This document shows, piece after piece, positions 8,002 to 16,091 of a stretch of DNA of 64,000 bases. The notes under the pieces are model-generated. The model was not told the origin of the DNA. It saw nothing but the letters and a program-made list of their open reading frames with translations, and ran no database searches. The position numbers and the translations under genes were made by a program. Every line of letters begins with the position of its first letter. The first letter of the stretch is position 1. The stretch comes from Chania fonticola_B (lineage in GTDB: Bacteria > Pseudomonadota > Gammaproteobacteria > Enterobacterales > Enterobacteriaceae), in assembly GCF_048537545.1 (NCBI RefSeq), contig NZ_CP183218.1. One strand, given 5' to 3'.

Positions 8002-9417
8002 TTATCCACGTTGTTGGCCGTTCGAGGCAATCAGGCGCTGATACCAGGCGAAACTGTGCTTCTTGATACGCCGCAGATCGCGCAGATCCTGTTCACCACG
8101 GTTGACATAGATAAAACCGTAGCGCTTGGCGTAGCCCTGATGCGTGCTGACCAGATCGATCGCCGCCCACGGGCAGTAACCCAGCAGATCGACACCATCG
8201 TTAATCGCCAATTGCATCTGTTCGATATGCGCACGCATAAAATCGATGCGGTAATCATCATTGATGATATCTCCAGACAATAGCTGGTCCGGCGCGCCGA
8301 TGCCATTTTCAGTAATTAAAATCGGCAGATGATAACGTTCATAAACCTTGCGCAGCGTCAGCCGCAGGCCCACGGGGTCGATCACCCAACCATAGGGCGT
8401 TTTGTCGACATACGGGTTTTCCGCTGCCCGATATACGCCCGGTTCACCCAGCATGATTTGCTGATCCCCCGCGCGAGCCGTAATATCCGAGGCATCACCA
8501 CGGCTGGCTGCGATAGTGGCAGTGGAATAGTAGTTAATCGCCACATAATCCGGCCGCCCTTGCAGCAGTAGCTCCGCATCTCCGTCTTCAATCACAGGGG
8601 CAAGGCCACGATCCTGCAAATATCGCCAGGCCAACGCATTGTATCGGCCATGTACCGCGACATCCAGAAAGCTCCAGCAGCGCAGCGTTTCCCAGTTGTG
8701 GGCGGCGATGGCATCCAACGGGTGGCAGGTTTCCTGATACATGGAAGTGGTATTGATCGCCGGGCCGATTTTCCCCTTGGGGCAACGCTGATGGCACAAA
8801 GCCATGACCCGCGCCTGCGCCACCAGCATATGGTGGCTCTGTTGATAAAGCACTACCTTGGAAGGCAACTCGCCGCCCTTCGGCACACCGATGGCTCCAG
8901 GGTGCAGGATCATGGTGTTCTGCTCGTTGATGGTCAGCCAATATTTGACCTTATCGCCAAAGGCAGTGAACAGCACGTCCGCATACTTGACAAAGGCATC
9001 GATGGTCTGCCGATTGCTCCAACCGCCCTGTTGTTCCAACACATAGGGCAGATCGAAATGGTAGAGTGTGACCACCGGTTCAATGCCGTGCTTGAGCAGG
9101 TCATCGATCAGGTCACGATAAAACGCCAGGCCAGGCTGATTCACCTCACCCGTGCCGTTGGGCAAAATGCGCGTCCAGGCTACGGAGAAACGGTACGCCT
9201 TCAGCCCTAATTCGGCGAACAGCTTAACGTCCTCACGAAAACGGTGGTAATGGTCGCTGGCCACCTTAAAATCCGCCGTCTCGGCGGGATGATCGAGCAT
9301 ATCAACAATGGAAGGACTTTTGCCGTCCTCGTCCCATGCCCCCTCAACCTGATAAGCCGAGGTTGAGGCCCCCCACAGGAAGCCTGGTGGAAAATCGTTC
9401 AGCTGTTGGTAAATCAT
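8002..9417 (-). CDS. 6-phospho-beta-glucosidase (GH1)
   Basis: 471-residue cytoplasmic glycoside hydrolase family 1 enzyme that cleaves phosphorylated aryl-beta-glucosides or cellobiose-type sugars delivered by the PTS permease. Visible GH1 features: FLWGASTSAYQVEGAWDEDG at the start, the acid/base glutamate in TINEQNT (NEQ rather than the common NEP), and the nucleophile in ILITENGIG. The start overlaps the stop of the PTS gene as ATGA. It is most like the ArbB/BglB/BglA group. Confidence 0.92.
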   Translation of the reverse strand: MIYQQLNDFPPGFLWGASTSAYQVEGAWDEDGKSPSIVDMLDHPAETADFKVASDHYHRFREDVKLFAELGLKAYRFSVAWTRILPNGTGEVNQPGLAFYRDLIDDLLKHGIEPVVTLYHFDLPYVLEQQGGWSNRQTIDAFVKYADVLFTAFGDKVKYWLTINEQNTMILHPGAIGVPKGGELPSKVVLYQQSHHMLVAQARVMALCHQRCPKGKIGPAINTTSMYQETCHPLDAIAAHNWETLRCWSFLDVAVHGRYNALAWRYLQDRGLAPVIEDGDAELLLQGRPDYVAINYYSTATIAASRGDASDITARAGDQQIMLGEPGVYRAAENPYVDKTPYGWVIDPVGLRLTLRKVYERYHLPILITENGIGAPDQLLSGDIINDDYRIDFMRAHIEQMQLAINDGVDLLGYCPWAAIDLVSTHQGYAKRYGFIYVNRGEQDLRDLRRIKKHSFAWYQRLIASNGQQRG

Positions 9418-11282
9418 ACTTTTTGCTCCTGAATATTCAGCGCGACAATTTGCTCACCAAAGTTCACCGGGCCAGGCTGCCGACAGCTCAGGTGCGGATA
9501 CTGCTCACTGTTGACCACCAGCACCGGGGTGATGATGTCGTAACCCAGCGCGGTAATCGCAGCAATATCAAAGCGTACCAGCTCATCACCGGTTTTCACC
9601 CGATCGCCCACCTGCAGTTGAGAGCTGAAATGCTCACCGTTGAGATTGACGGTATCGATGCCGATATGCATCAGCACTTCCATGCCGTTATCGGCCTTAA
9701 TGCCTACGGCATGCTTCGAAGGCAGGAAGGTCACGATTTCCCCGTCCACGGGCGCGCGCAACACACCTTGTTCAGGCACAATCGCCACACCCTTGCCAAG
9801 TAACCCTTGTGAGAATACGTCGTCATTCACCTGTTCCAATGCCACCAGTTGGCCTGCCAACGGGCTGTGTAGCAACGCGTCATCAACAGACGGTGCGCTG
9901 TCTGTCACCGTTGACTCTTCTTCATCAACCGGATCTTCAAAGCCCAGGATCCAGGTCAAGGCAAAGGTCACGACGATAGCGATGACGCAGGTGATGAGGG
10001 CGTGCACGATATTCATCGGGTTTTCGCCGATAAAGGCCGGCAATGCCGCCAATCCCGGCGAAACAAAGGCATAGCGCACCAAACCGCTGACACCCGCGTA
10101 GACACCGGCACAGCCACCGCCAATCATGGCCGCGATCAGCGGTTTACGCAGTTTCAGCGTGACGCCGTACAGTGAAGGCTCGGTGATCCCCAACAGCGCG
10201 GTGAAACCGGCGGATGAGGCCAACTGACGCAGATTTTTGTTCTTGGTGCGGAACGCTACGCACAGGGTTGCCGCGCCCTGGGCGATGTTGGAAGCCAACA
10301 TACCGGGGCCATTAATCATCTCAAAGCCGTTTTTACTCAACTGGCCGGTAGCAATAGGCGTCATTGCCCACGCCGTGCCGGTGATCACCAGGAACGGTTG
10401 CAGCCCGCCCATTAACATCGGGATCAGCCAACTGGCCTTGCCATCGATGATCGCCGCGCCGCTGGCTACCAGATCGTTGAGGAAAATACCGAACGGCCCC
10501 ACCGCCACCAAGGCTAGCGGCGTGGTCACCAGCAGGATGATCATCGGTTTGGTGAAGAATTTAATCATGGTCGGCGAGACTTTTTCGGCAAAGCGCTCGA
10601 TATAGGACATCAGCCACACCGTGAAGATGATTGGCAGCACTGAACCGGCATAATCGGCCAACCGCACCGGGATGCCAATAAAATCGATTGGCGAACCGGC
10701 AGCCAGCATCTGGGCAAGATTGGGGTGCAGCAAGGCTCCCGCGATGGTCATGGCCAGAATAGGATTACACTCAAACTTGATTGAGGCGCCGTAGGCCAGC
10801 AGCACCGGCAGGAAAAAGAAGGCGGCATCGGCGATGGTATCCAGCAGATGGTAAGTTGGGCTGGCCGCGCTGATCGCCCCAGTTAACTTGAGGATCGCCA
10901 GCAGCGCCTTGATCATCCCCGCGCCGGTAATAGCCGGGATCACTGGCGTAAAGGTGGTCGAAATCACGCTGATAATCTGCGTAAAGACACCGCCCTTGGC
11001 CTTGTTTTTCGGCTGTCCGTCAGGTTTGCCCAACGGTTGGCCAATCGCTTTTTGCAACGCGCGGAAAGTCTGCTGCACGTTGTTGCCCACCACAATCTGG
11101 AACTGGCCACCGCGCTCGACTACGCTGATCACGCCGGGCAAAGCTTCAATCGCCTTCGCATCTACCCGACTGTCGTCGTTAAACTCCATCCGCAGGCGGG
11201 TGGCGCAATGCGTCAGCTTACTGACGTTACCCTTCCCCCCGACCAGTGCCAATATGTCCAAGCCCAACTTGTTATAATCCAT
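9414..11282 (-). CDS. bglF: Beta-glucoside PTS permease EIIBCA
   Basis: 622-residue inner-membrane permease that imports and phosphorylates beta-glucosides. Domain order is IIB (phosphorylated cysteine about residue 26 in KLTHCATRLR), IIC (hydrophobic helices about residues 100-460), and IIA at the C-terminus (PVDGEIV, then the active histidine about residue 539 in EVLMHIGIDTV). A GGGG-type ribosome site precedes the ATG. It is first in the bglF-glucosidase-bglG operon and, by analogy with E. coli, also phosphorylates and inactivates BglG. Confidence 0.93.
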   Translation of the reverse strand: MDYNKLGLDILALVGGKGNVSKLTHCATRLRMEFNDDSRVDAKAIEALPGVISVVERGGQFQIVVGNNVQQTFRALQKAIGQPLGKPDGQPKNKAKGGVFTQIISVISTTFTPVIPAITGAGMIKALLAILKLTGAISAASPTYHLLDTIADAAFFFLPVLLAYGASIKFECNPILAMTIAGALLHPNLAQMLAAGSPIDFIGIPVRLADYAGSVLPIIFTVWLMSYIERFAEKVSPTMIKFFTKPMIILLVTTPLALVAVGPFGIFLNDLVASGAAIIDGKASWLIPMLMGGLQPFLVITGTAWAMTPIATGQLSKNGFEMINGPGMLASNIAQGAATLCVAFRTKNKNLRQLASSAGFTALLGITEPSLYGVTLKLRKPLIAAMIGGGCAGVYAGVSGLVRYAFVSPGLAALPAFIGENPMNIVHALITCVIAIVVTFALTWILGFEDPVDEEESTVTDSAPSVDDALLHSPLAGQLVALEQVNDDVFSQGLLGKGVAIVPEQGVLRAPVDGEIVTFLPSKHAVGIKADNGMEVLMHIGIDTVNLNGEHFSSQLQVGDRVKTGDELVRFDIAAITALGYDIITPVLVVNSEQYPHLSCRQPGPVNFGEQIVALNIQEQKV

Positions 11283-11305
11283 AGGTTTTCCCCGGCAAAA
11301 AAAGC

Positions 11306-11370
11306 AAAAAAAAAGACCAAAATGAAAATGCTCCCCTTCAGCAGAAGAAGTGCATTTCTATTTTGGTCTT
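11306..11370 (-). terminator. Leader terminator of the bgl operon
   Basis: On the minus strand an 11-bp stem AAGACCAAAAT (11370-11360) pairs with ATTTTGGTCTT (11323-11313), with further internal pairing (GAAATGC/GCATTTTC). It is followed by an unbroken run of nine T residues (11314-11306). This sits 24 bases before bglF and is a textbook attenuator. Confidence 0.9.
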
Positions 11371-11393
11371 GCCTGCTTGCGCAGTAACACGCC
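11365..11393 (-). promoter_or_regulatory. BglG-type RAT (ribonucleic antiterminator) site
   Basis: Read on the minus strand, GGCGTGTTACTGCGC followed by AAGCAGGCAAGACC closely matches the known BglG target (GGATTGTTACTGC...GCAGGCAAAACC), differing at only a few positions. It overlaps the 5' arm of the terminator stem, so the two RNA structures are mutually exclusive, exactly the layout needed for antitermination. Confidence 0.9.
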
Positions 11394-11477
11394 ATCATAA
11401 AAATGATTGAGTAGCTTATTAGGCTACGGCGCAAGTAATACCGCGGACGCGATCGCCAGGCAACCGGCAACGGCAAG

Positions 11478-11499
11478 CTTTGTGATTCGCATCACGATT
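11478..11499. promoter_or_regulatory. CRP binding site of the bgl operon
   Basis: TGTGA TTCGCA TCACG at 11481-11496 matches the CRP consensus TGTGA-N6-TCACA at nine of ten defined positions. It lies about 60 bases upstream of a weak leftward -10 (TATTAC, reverse of 11435-11440), a class I-like spacing. Catabolite control of a beta-glucoside operon is expected. Confidence 0.75.
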
Positions 11500-11655
11500 A
11501 GCCGCAGGAAAACTCGCAAGCGATCCAACGAAAAATCATCAAACTCTCCCGCTACATACTGTAGCCATGCCCTTCAATAGGTTAAACTTCCCTACCTCGG
11601 CGAGTTACCTCTGCCGACCGTTGCGCTTGAATAACAATGAACCAAGGAAGTCTAC

Positions 11656-12495
11656 ATGCAACAAGGCTCTAAACTGCGGCCACCACCCATTGATGTGATC
11701 ACCATTCAGTCGCAGGTGGTCTACGGTAGCGTGGGGAATGGCATTGCCTACCGCACGTTGTTGAAGAAGAACCTGGAGGTGTTGCAGGTACCGAGCGTGT
11801 TGTTTGGTTGCCCGCCCTATTACGGCGCGCCGCACGGGGGAGCGATCTCCAGCGAATGGTTCAGCGGTTTTCTGGAAGATCTGATCGCCCGTCAAGTCGT
11901 GTGCCGCGCGCGGGCCATCATTATCGGTTACCTGGGTGACGTGGCGCAGTGCCAGATTCTGGCCGACTGGCTGCCACGGGTGATTGCCCTCAATCCAGGT
12001 ATCAAGATCTATATCGATCCGGTGATGGGAGACTATGGCGAAGGGGTTTACGTCGATAAACGTCTGGTTGAAAGCTATCGCTCGCCATACCTCAATCTGG
12101 CCCATGGCCTGACGCCAAACGGATTCGAACTGGAGCAGCTGTGCGGCATGGCGCTGAGCACGCGTGAGCAAACCGAACAGGCTGCGCGGGCGCTACTCAA
12201 AGGTAATACGCAGTGGGTGCTGGTTACCAGTGCACCTGGTGTGGCAAACGGCGATCAAGAAGTTGGCCTGTTGCTAGTCACTGCCGACGAGGCGCAAAGC
12301 TTCACCCATGCCAAAATCGATTCGCCGGTGAAGGGCACGGGTGACATGTTCACCGCGCTGTTAATTGCTCATTTGCTGCAGGGGGAACCTTTCAGCAAGG
12401 CAGTGCCGACGGCGATCCATGAGGTGTGTGCGGTATTGGAAGATGCGGCGCGTCACGGTTGGCAGGAGATCGGCCACCTGCGTGCGTTGAAATAA
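11656..12495 (+). CDS. Pyridoxal/pyridoxine kinase, PdxK/PdxY family
   Basis: 279-residue ribokinase-like kinase that phosphorylates B6 vitamers. The N-terminal DVITIQSQVVYGSVGNGIA, YIDPVMGDYGEGVYV, LTPNGFELEQLCG and C-terminal VKGTGDMFTALLIAHLL (anion hole and catalytic aspartate in GTGD) are the family landmarks. The lead sequence and the QSQVVYGSVGN segment are closer to PdxK than to PdxY, so pyridoxine/pyridoxal/HMP kinase is the better guess. AAGGAAG is placed properly before the ATG. Confidence 0.85.
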   Translation: MQQGSKLRPPPIDVITIQSQVVYGSVGNGIAYRTLLKKNLEVLQVPSVLFGCPPYYGAPHGGAISSEWFSGFLEDLIARQVVCRARAIIIGYLGDVAQCQILADWLPRVIALNPGIKIYIDPVMGDYGEGVYVDKRLVESYRSPYLNLAHGLTPNGFELEQLCGMALSTREQTEQAARALLKGNTQWVLVTSAPGVANGDQEVGLLLVTADEAQSFTHAKIDSPVKGTGDMFTALLIAHLLQGEPFSKAVPTAIHEVCAVLEDAARHGWQEIGHLRALK

Positions 12496-12503
12496 CGGCA
12501 GAC

Positions 12504-12524
12504 GGCGCAGGTAGCCCCTGCGCC
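12504..12524. terminator. Hairpin between convergent pyridoxal kinase and ycgR genes
   Basis: GGCGCAGG (12504-12511) pairs with CCTGCGCC (12517-12524) in the 37-base gap between the two stop codons. No strong T-tract is present, so it is a probable but weak terminator. Confidence 0.5.
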
Positions 12525-12532
12525 ATGGCCAC

Positions 12533-13243
12533 TCAACGCTTTTTCTTCTTGTTGAAATCCAACTCAAAAGCAAACACCGCGCTTTGAATTTTGCGTTCGG
12601 TCAGCATTCCCATCTTGAGAAAACGGCAGGACAGGCGCATGAAATGCTGCGTTTGGTCTTCATCAATATCGTGATCTTGATTCACGGCAATCAGTTCCAT
12701 ATTCACCTTGAACTTGCCGTAATCTCCCAAATCCAACTGAGCCTTATTGAACACCAGCCCCGGCTGCATATAGTCGGGTACCGCGCCATCAATACGCAAA
12801 CCAACGCCACCCGGCGAAAGATCGTGGATACGCAGTTGGTAAGGGGTGCCATCGCTGTGTTCACCGTTACAGAAGAATTCACGCCAATAAGGCGTGGTGA
12901 TACGTAACTGGCGGCGGCGCTGGATATAAACCAGTTGTTTCGGCAGGCACGCCTCGTAAACCGGCATGGCGTTATGCTCGGTCAGTTGCGCCTGGTCAAC
13001 GGAGAATTCGATTTTTGCATCGTGGTTTTCAATCACAATGCTGAATTTCCCACCGGAGAGCTGCTCTGGAGCATCGCAATCAAAGACGATGTTATCAGCG
13101 CCAACGCTTAATAATTGGCCAATGAATTCGTGTTGTTGATTAACGACACGCAGCGGCGTTCTTTGCTTATAGATGTCGCGCAAGATTGCCAGAACTTCAA
13201 AACGCTCCTGCTTGATAAACCGTCCGTTATCAATATGTTCCAC
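12533..13243 (-). CDS. ycgR: Flagellar brake protein YcgR (PilZ, c-di-GMP)
   Basis: 236-residue protein with an N-terminal YcgR domain and a C-terminal PilZ domain. The c-di-GMP binding motif is complete: QRRRQLR (RxxxR) and, about 35 residues later, HDLSPGGVG (D/NxSxxG). By family, c-di-GMP-bound YcgR acts on the flagellar motor to slow swimming. The start is GTG at 13243, preceded by GGGAG. It has the same domain order and nearly the same length as E. coli YcgR (244), though overall similarity is moderate. No flagellar genes are adjacent. Confidence 0.88.
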   Translation of the reverse strand: MEHIDNGRFIKQERFEVLAILRDIYKQRTPLRVVNQQHEFIGQLLSVGADNIVFDCDAPEQLSGGKFSIVIENHDAKIEFSVDQAQLTEHNAMPVYEACLPKQLVYIQRRRQLRITTPYWREFFCNGEHSDGTPYQLRIHDLSPGGVGLRIDGAVPDYMQPGLVFNKAQLDLGDYGKFKVNMELIAVNQDHDIDEDQTQHFMRLSCRFLKMGMLTERKIQSAVFAFELDFNKKKKR

Positions 13244-13315
13244 CCGTCACTCCCAGCATTGTCCATCGACGCTAACGCTTTCCTTACGCAATCATCACCG
13301 CCATCAATACTAAAG

Positions 13316-14098
13316 TCAAATTTCCCAGCGTTGCCATAATAATGGCAATAGTCGGCCAAAACGAGCCGCCCATGCTGCCTGGCCTGCACTATCCCCGATG
13401 AGATCTTGGCGGATCTCGATGCCAACATAGGGTAATTCATGGCGTTCCGCATGTACCGGCAGCGTGTAGTCGGTCGCATCAGTCATCGCATAAGGCTCGT
13501 TGATACCAACCTGTAAATCCCCTTCTGCACGCAACAACTCCGCCAACAGCAGGGCAAATTGTGGATGGCGGTTAAACAGCAGCCCAACCTGCCACGGCCG
13601 CGCATCGCCTTTAAACACCGGCGTAAAGCTGTGCATAGCGATCACCGCGCTGGGTTGGTTATTGGCGCGGCGAGCGGCCAGCGTGTGATTGATGGCCTGG
13701 TGGTAAGGCTGAAAAATTTCCTGTTCGCGGGCGCCCGCTTCGGCCGCGCTGATCCCTTGGTTGCCAGGAATTGGCGTAACTTCCGATAACGGTGGGATCG
13801 AACTGGCAATCCCCGGCATACGGTTACAGTCGATCACCAAACGTGAGTAGTGCTGATGGATCAGTGTCGCATCCAACTGCTGAGCCAGCAGACGGGAAAC
13901 CGCCAGCGCACCGATATCCCAGCCGATATGCCGATCGATATCGCCGCTGGCCAGACCAAGATCGCCCAAACGTTTTGGGATGGCCTGCCCCGCGTGATCG
14001 CACAGCAGTAAGAAAGGAGAAGTCGCCTGTGGCAGCTCAACGCTCACGGCCGCAGGCTCATCGGCAGACAACAAGGTTGGGGTATAGGGGTGATACAT
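13316..14098 (-). CDS. N-formylglutamate amidohydrolase family protein
   Basis: 260-residue protein of the N-formylglutamate amidohydrolase/DUF-type metallo-hydrolase family. Landmarks are LLCDHAGQAIP, DIDRHIGWDIGA, RLVIDCNR and AMHSFTP, with several histidines and acids suited to a metal site. HutG2-type members cleave N-formyl-L-glutamate in histidine breakdown, but no hut genes are nearby, so the substrate is uncertain. GGAG is correctly placed before the ATG. Confidence 0.8.
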   Translation of the reverse strand: MYHPYTPTLLSADEPAAVSVELPQATSPFLLLCDHAGQAIPKRLGDLGLASGDIDRHIGWDIGALAVSRLLAQQLDATLIHQHYSRLVIDCNRMPGIASSIPPLSEVTPIPGNQGISAAEAGAREQEIFQPYHQAINHTLAARRANNQPSAVIAMHSFTPVFKGDARPWQVGLLFNRHPQFALLLAELLRAEGDLQVGINEPYAMTDATDYTLPVHAERHELPYVGIEIRQDLIGDSAGQAAWAARFGRLLPLLWQRWEI

Positions 14099-14264
14099 TG
14101 GGCACTCCGGCGTAAGAAAGCGCTAATTCTAGGCGATCCTCTCACCGGCTACCAATATCCCATGGGAGAATTTGGCGCGGCCGCACTTTCGGTCAAAGCG
14201 GAGCCGGTGTCATGACCCATTGATTTTATGAATGGGCGCGCCCTCCCTCACGTTGTTAGCCGAT

Positions 14265-15965
14265 CTAAAGATGAGCGGCAATATAGCGCTGATAGCGGGC
14301 AGGCTTCAGCCGCGTCAGATCGACCAACACTAAACCATCGATACAGTGGTTAAACGCCGGATCGGTACCGAAGTCGATAAACTGCACGCCACCGGGCTCA
14401 CACAGCTCGGTGTATTGCTTGTATAAAGTCGGGATCGAACAGCCGAGGTTGCTCAACAGGCTTTTCAGCAGCAGCAAGTCTTGCTGATAATCATCACCGG
14501 CAAACTGGGCCAATACCTGCGGTAAAGAGGCCGGATAAGGCTGCCGTGACTGGGCCATGGCATGGTCTGGAGCGAAATAGAGGCGATAGAAGGCAATCAA
14601 CAAATCGCGGGCGGCAACCGGCATGCCTCCTGAAATGGATACCGGGCCGAACAGATAGCGATACTGGGGATATTTGGCGAGATAGGCACCAATACCGAGC
14701 CACAGGTAATCCAGACCGCGCTTCCCCCAATAGGCGGGTTGAATAAAGCTGCGGCCCAACTCAATCCCCTGTTCAAGGATCGGTGTCATATCGCGATCGT
14801 AATGGAACAGGCTGTTGCTGTAGATGCCTTCCAGTCCTTTGCTGGCCAACTGCGGTGCCGTGGGGATAAAGCGGTAGGCACCGACAATCTCCAGTTCCTC
14901 CTCATCCCATAGCACCAGGTGATAATAGTCGTCGTCATAGCTGTCCAAATCGCGCCGTCGCCCCGAGCCTTCCCCCACGGCACGGAAAGCGATCTCACGC
15001 AGGCGGCCAAGCTCCCGCAGGATCGGTGTTCTGGCCTCCCCCTGACGGCGATAAAGGAAAATGGTTTTGCCATCCGGCGTAACACCCAGTCGCTCGCAGG
15101 CCGCCAACGCTTTTTTCAGCTCGAGGCGATCTTCCGCCAAGGCGATGGCCGATTCGCTGGTAAACAGCCCTGGCTTTCCTTGACCCAACCGATAGACATG
15201 GCGACGGAAACGCTCGGCGAGATCGCGTGCTTGAGTATGGCCATCATGCCAATGGGCAAACGGAATGCGCCCGCCGATGCGGATTTTGATCCGTCCGCCC
15301 TGCTGTTTGAACATCTCTCGCACCAATAACAAGGTGGATAACGGGCGATAAATCAGCGAGGTCAAATAGAACAGGCCGCTGTTTCTGGCGCTGATATGGA
15401 TCGGTACGATCGGCGCCCGCGCCTTGGCGGCCAGCCGCAGAAATCCGGTATGCCAGTGACCATCGCGTATTCCTTTGGGACTCATACGGGACACTTCCCC
15501 CGCTGGAAACAAGATCAGCACGCCCTGATTATCCAATTGGGCCTGCATGGCTGAGATTTGCTGGCGGTTGGTACGGTTGCCCAGGTTATCAACCGGTACA
15601 AACAGATGACGTAAAGGTTCGATACAGCTCAGCAACTGGTTGGCCACTACCTTGACGTCTGGCCGTACCGCCGCCACCGTCCGCAACAGCACCAAGCCAT
15701 CCAGCGAACCAATGGGATGGTTGGCAACCAACACCACCGGGCCTTGGCTGGGGATGTTTTCCAGATCCCCATCCACCAGTTCGCAGCTCAAATTAAAGTA
15801 GTCCACCACCTGCTCGATCAGATCCAACCCTTTCAGGTGAGGATAGTCGGCGGCAAACTGACTGAATTCTTTTTCACGCAGTAAGGTTCTTAGCAGGCTA
15901 CGCTGCCAGGCAGGGGGAGAATGCTGTGGGAAGACATCTTGCAGCAGGCTATCCAAAGTAAACAT
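14265..15965 (-). CDS. olsF: Bifunctional ornithine-lipid acyltransferase (OlsF-type)
   Basis: 566-residue two-domain acyltransferase. The N-terminal half (about residues 60-280) is a PlsC/lysophospholipid acyltransferase domain with the catalytic NHPIGSLDG motif (H83, D89) and FPAGEVSR. The C-terminal half (about 300-540) is an OlsB-like GNAT domain (LGRSFIQPAYWGKRGLDYLW, LFGPVSISG). This is the architecture of OlsF, described from Serratia proteamaculans, which makes ornithine lipid by N-acylating ornithine and then O-acylating the product. It would act at the inner membrane and give phosphorus-free membrane lipid. AGGAG precedes the ATG by eight bases. Assignment rests on architecture and family knowledge, not on an alignment. 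Confidence 0.85.
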   Translation of the reverse strand: MFTLDSLLQDVFPQHSPPAWQRSLLRTLLREKEFSQFAADYPHLKGLDLIEQVVDYFNLSCELVDGDLENIPSQGPVVLVANHPIGSLDGLVLLRTVAAVRPDVKVVANQLLSCIEPLRHLFVPVDNLGNRTNRQQISAMQAQLDNQGVLILFPAGEVSRMSPKGIRDGHWHTGFLRLAAKARAPIVPIHISARNSGLFYLTSLIYRPLSTLLLVREMFKQQGGRIKIRIGGRIPFAHWHDGHTQARDLAERFRRHVYRLGQGKPGLFTSESAIALAEDRLELKKALAACERLGVTPDGKTIFLYRRQGEARTPILRELGRLREIAFRAVGEGSGRRRDLDSYDDDYYHLVLWDEEELEIVGAYRFIPTAPQLASKGLEGIYSNSLFHYDRDMTPILEQGIELGRSFIQPAYWGKRGLDYLWLGIGAYLAKYPQYRYLFGPVSISGGMPVAARDLLIAFYRLYFAPDHAMAQSRQPYPASLPQVLAQFAGDDYQQDLLLLKSLLSNLGCSIPTLYKQYTELCEPGGVQFIDFGTDPAFNHCIDGLVLVDLTRLKPARYQRYIAAHL

Positions 15966-16057
15966 CGGGTCATCTCCTGGCCTAGTCGCTGCAAACTTAA
16001 TCCAGCGTCATGACCTGAACATGACCGTTTGATGACGGAAAGATGAAATAAGGCGTC

Positions 16058-16079
16058 AGGGGCGAGAATGCTCGCCCCT
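16058..16079 (-). terminator. Hairpin after the DUF4091 gene
   Basis: AGGGGCGAG/CTCGCCCCT (16058-16066 and 16071-16079, loop AATG) lies 13 bases past the stop of the leftward DUF4091 gene. Stem is strong; T-tail is weak. Confidence 0.6.
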
Positions 16080-16091
16080 CTATTCTCTGGT

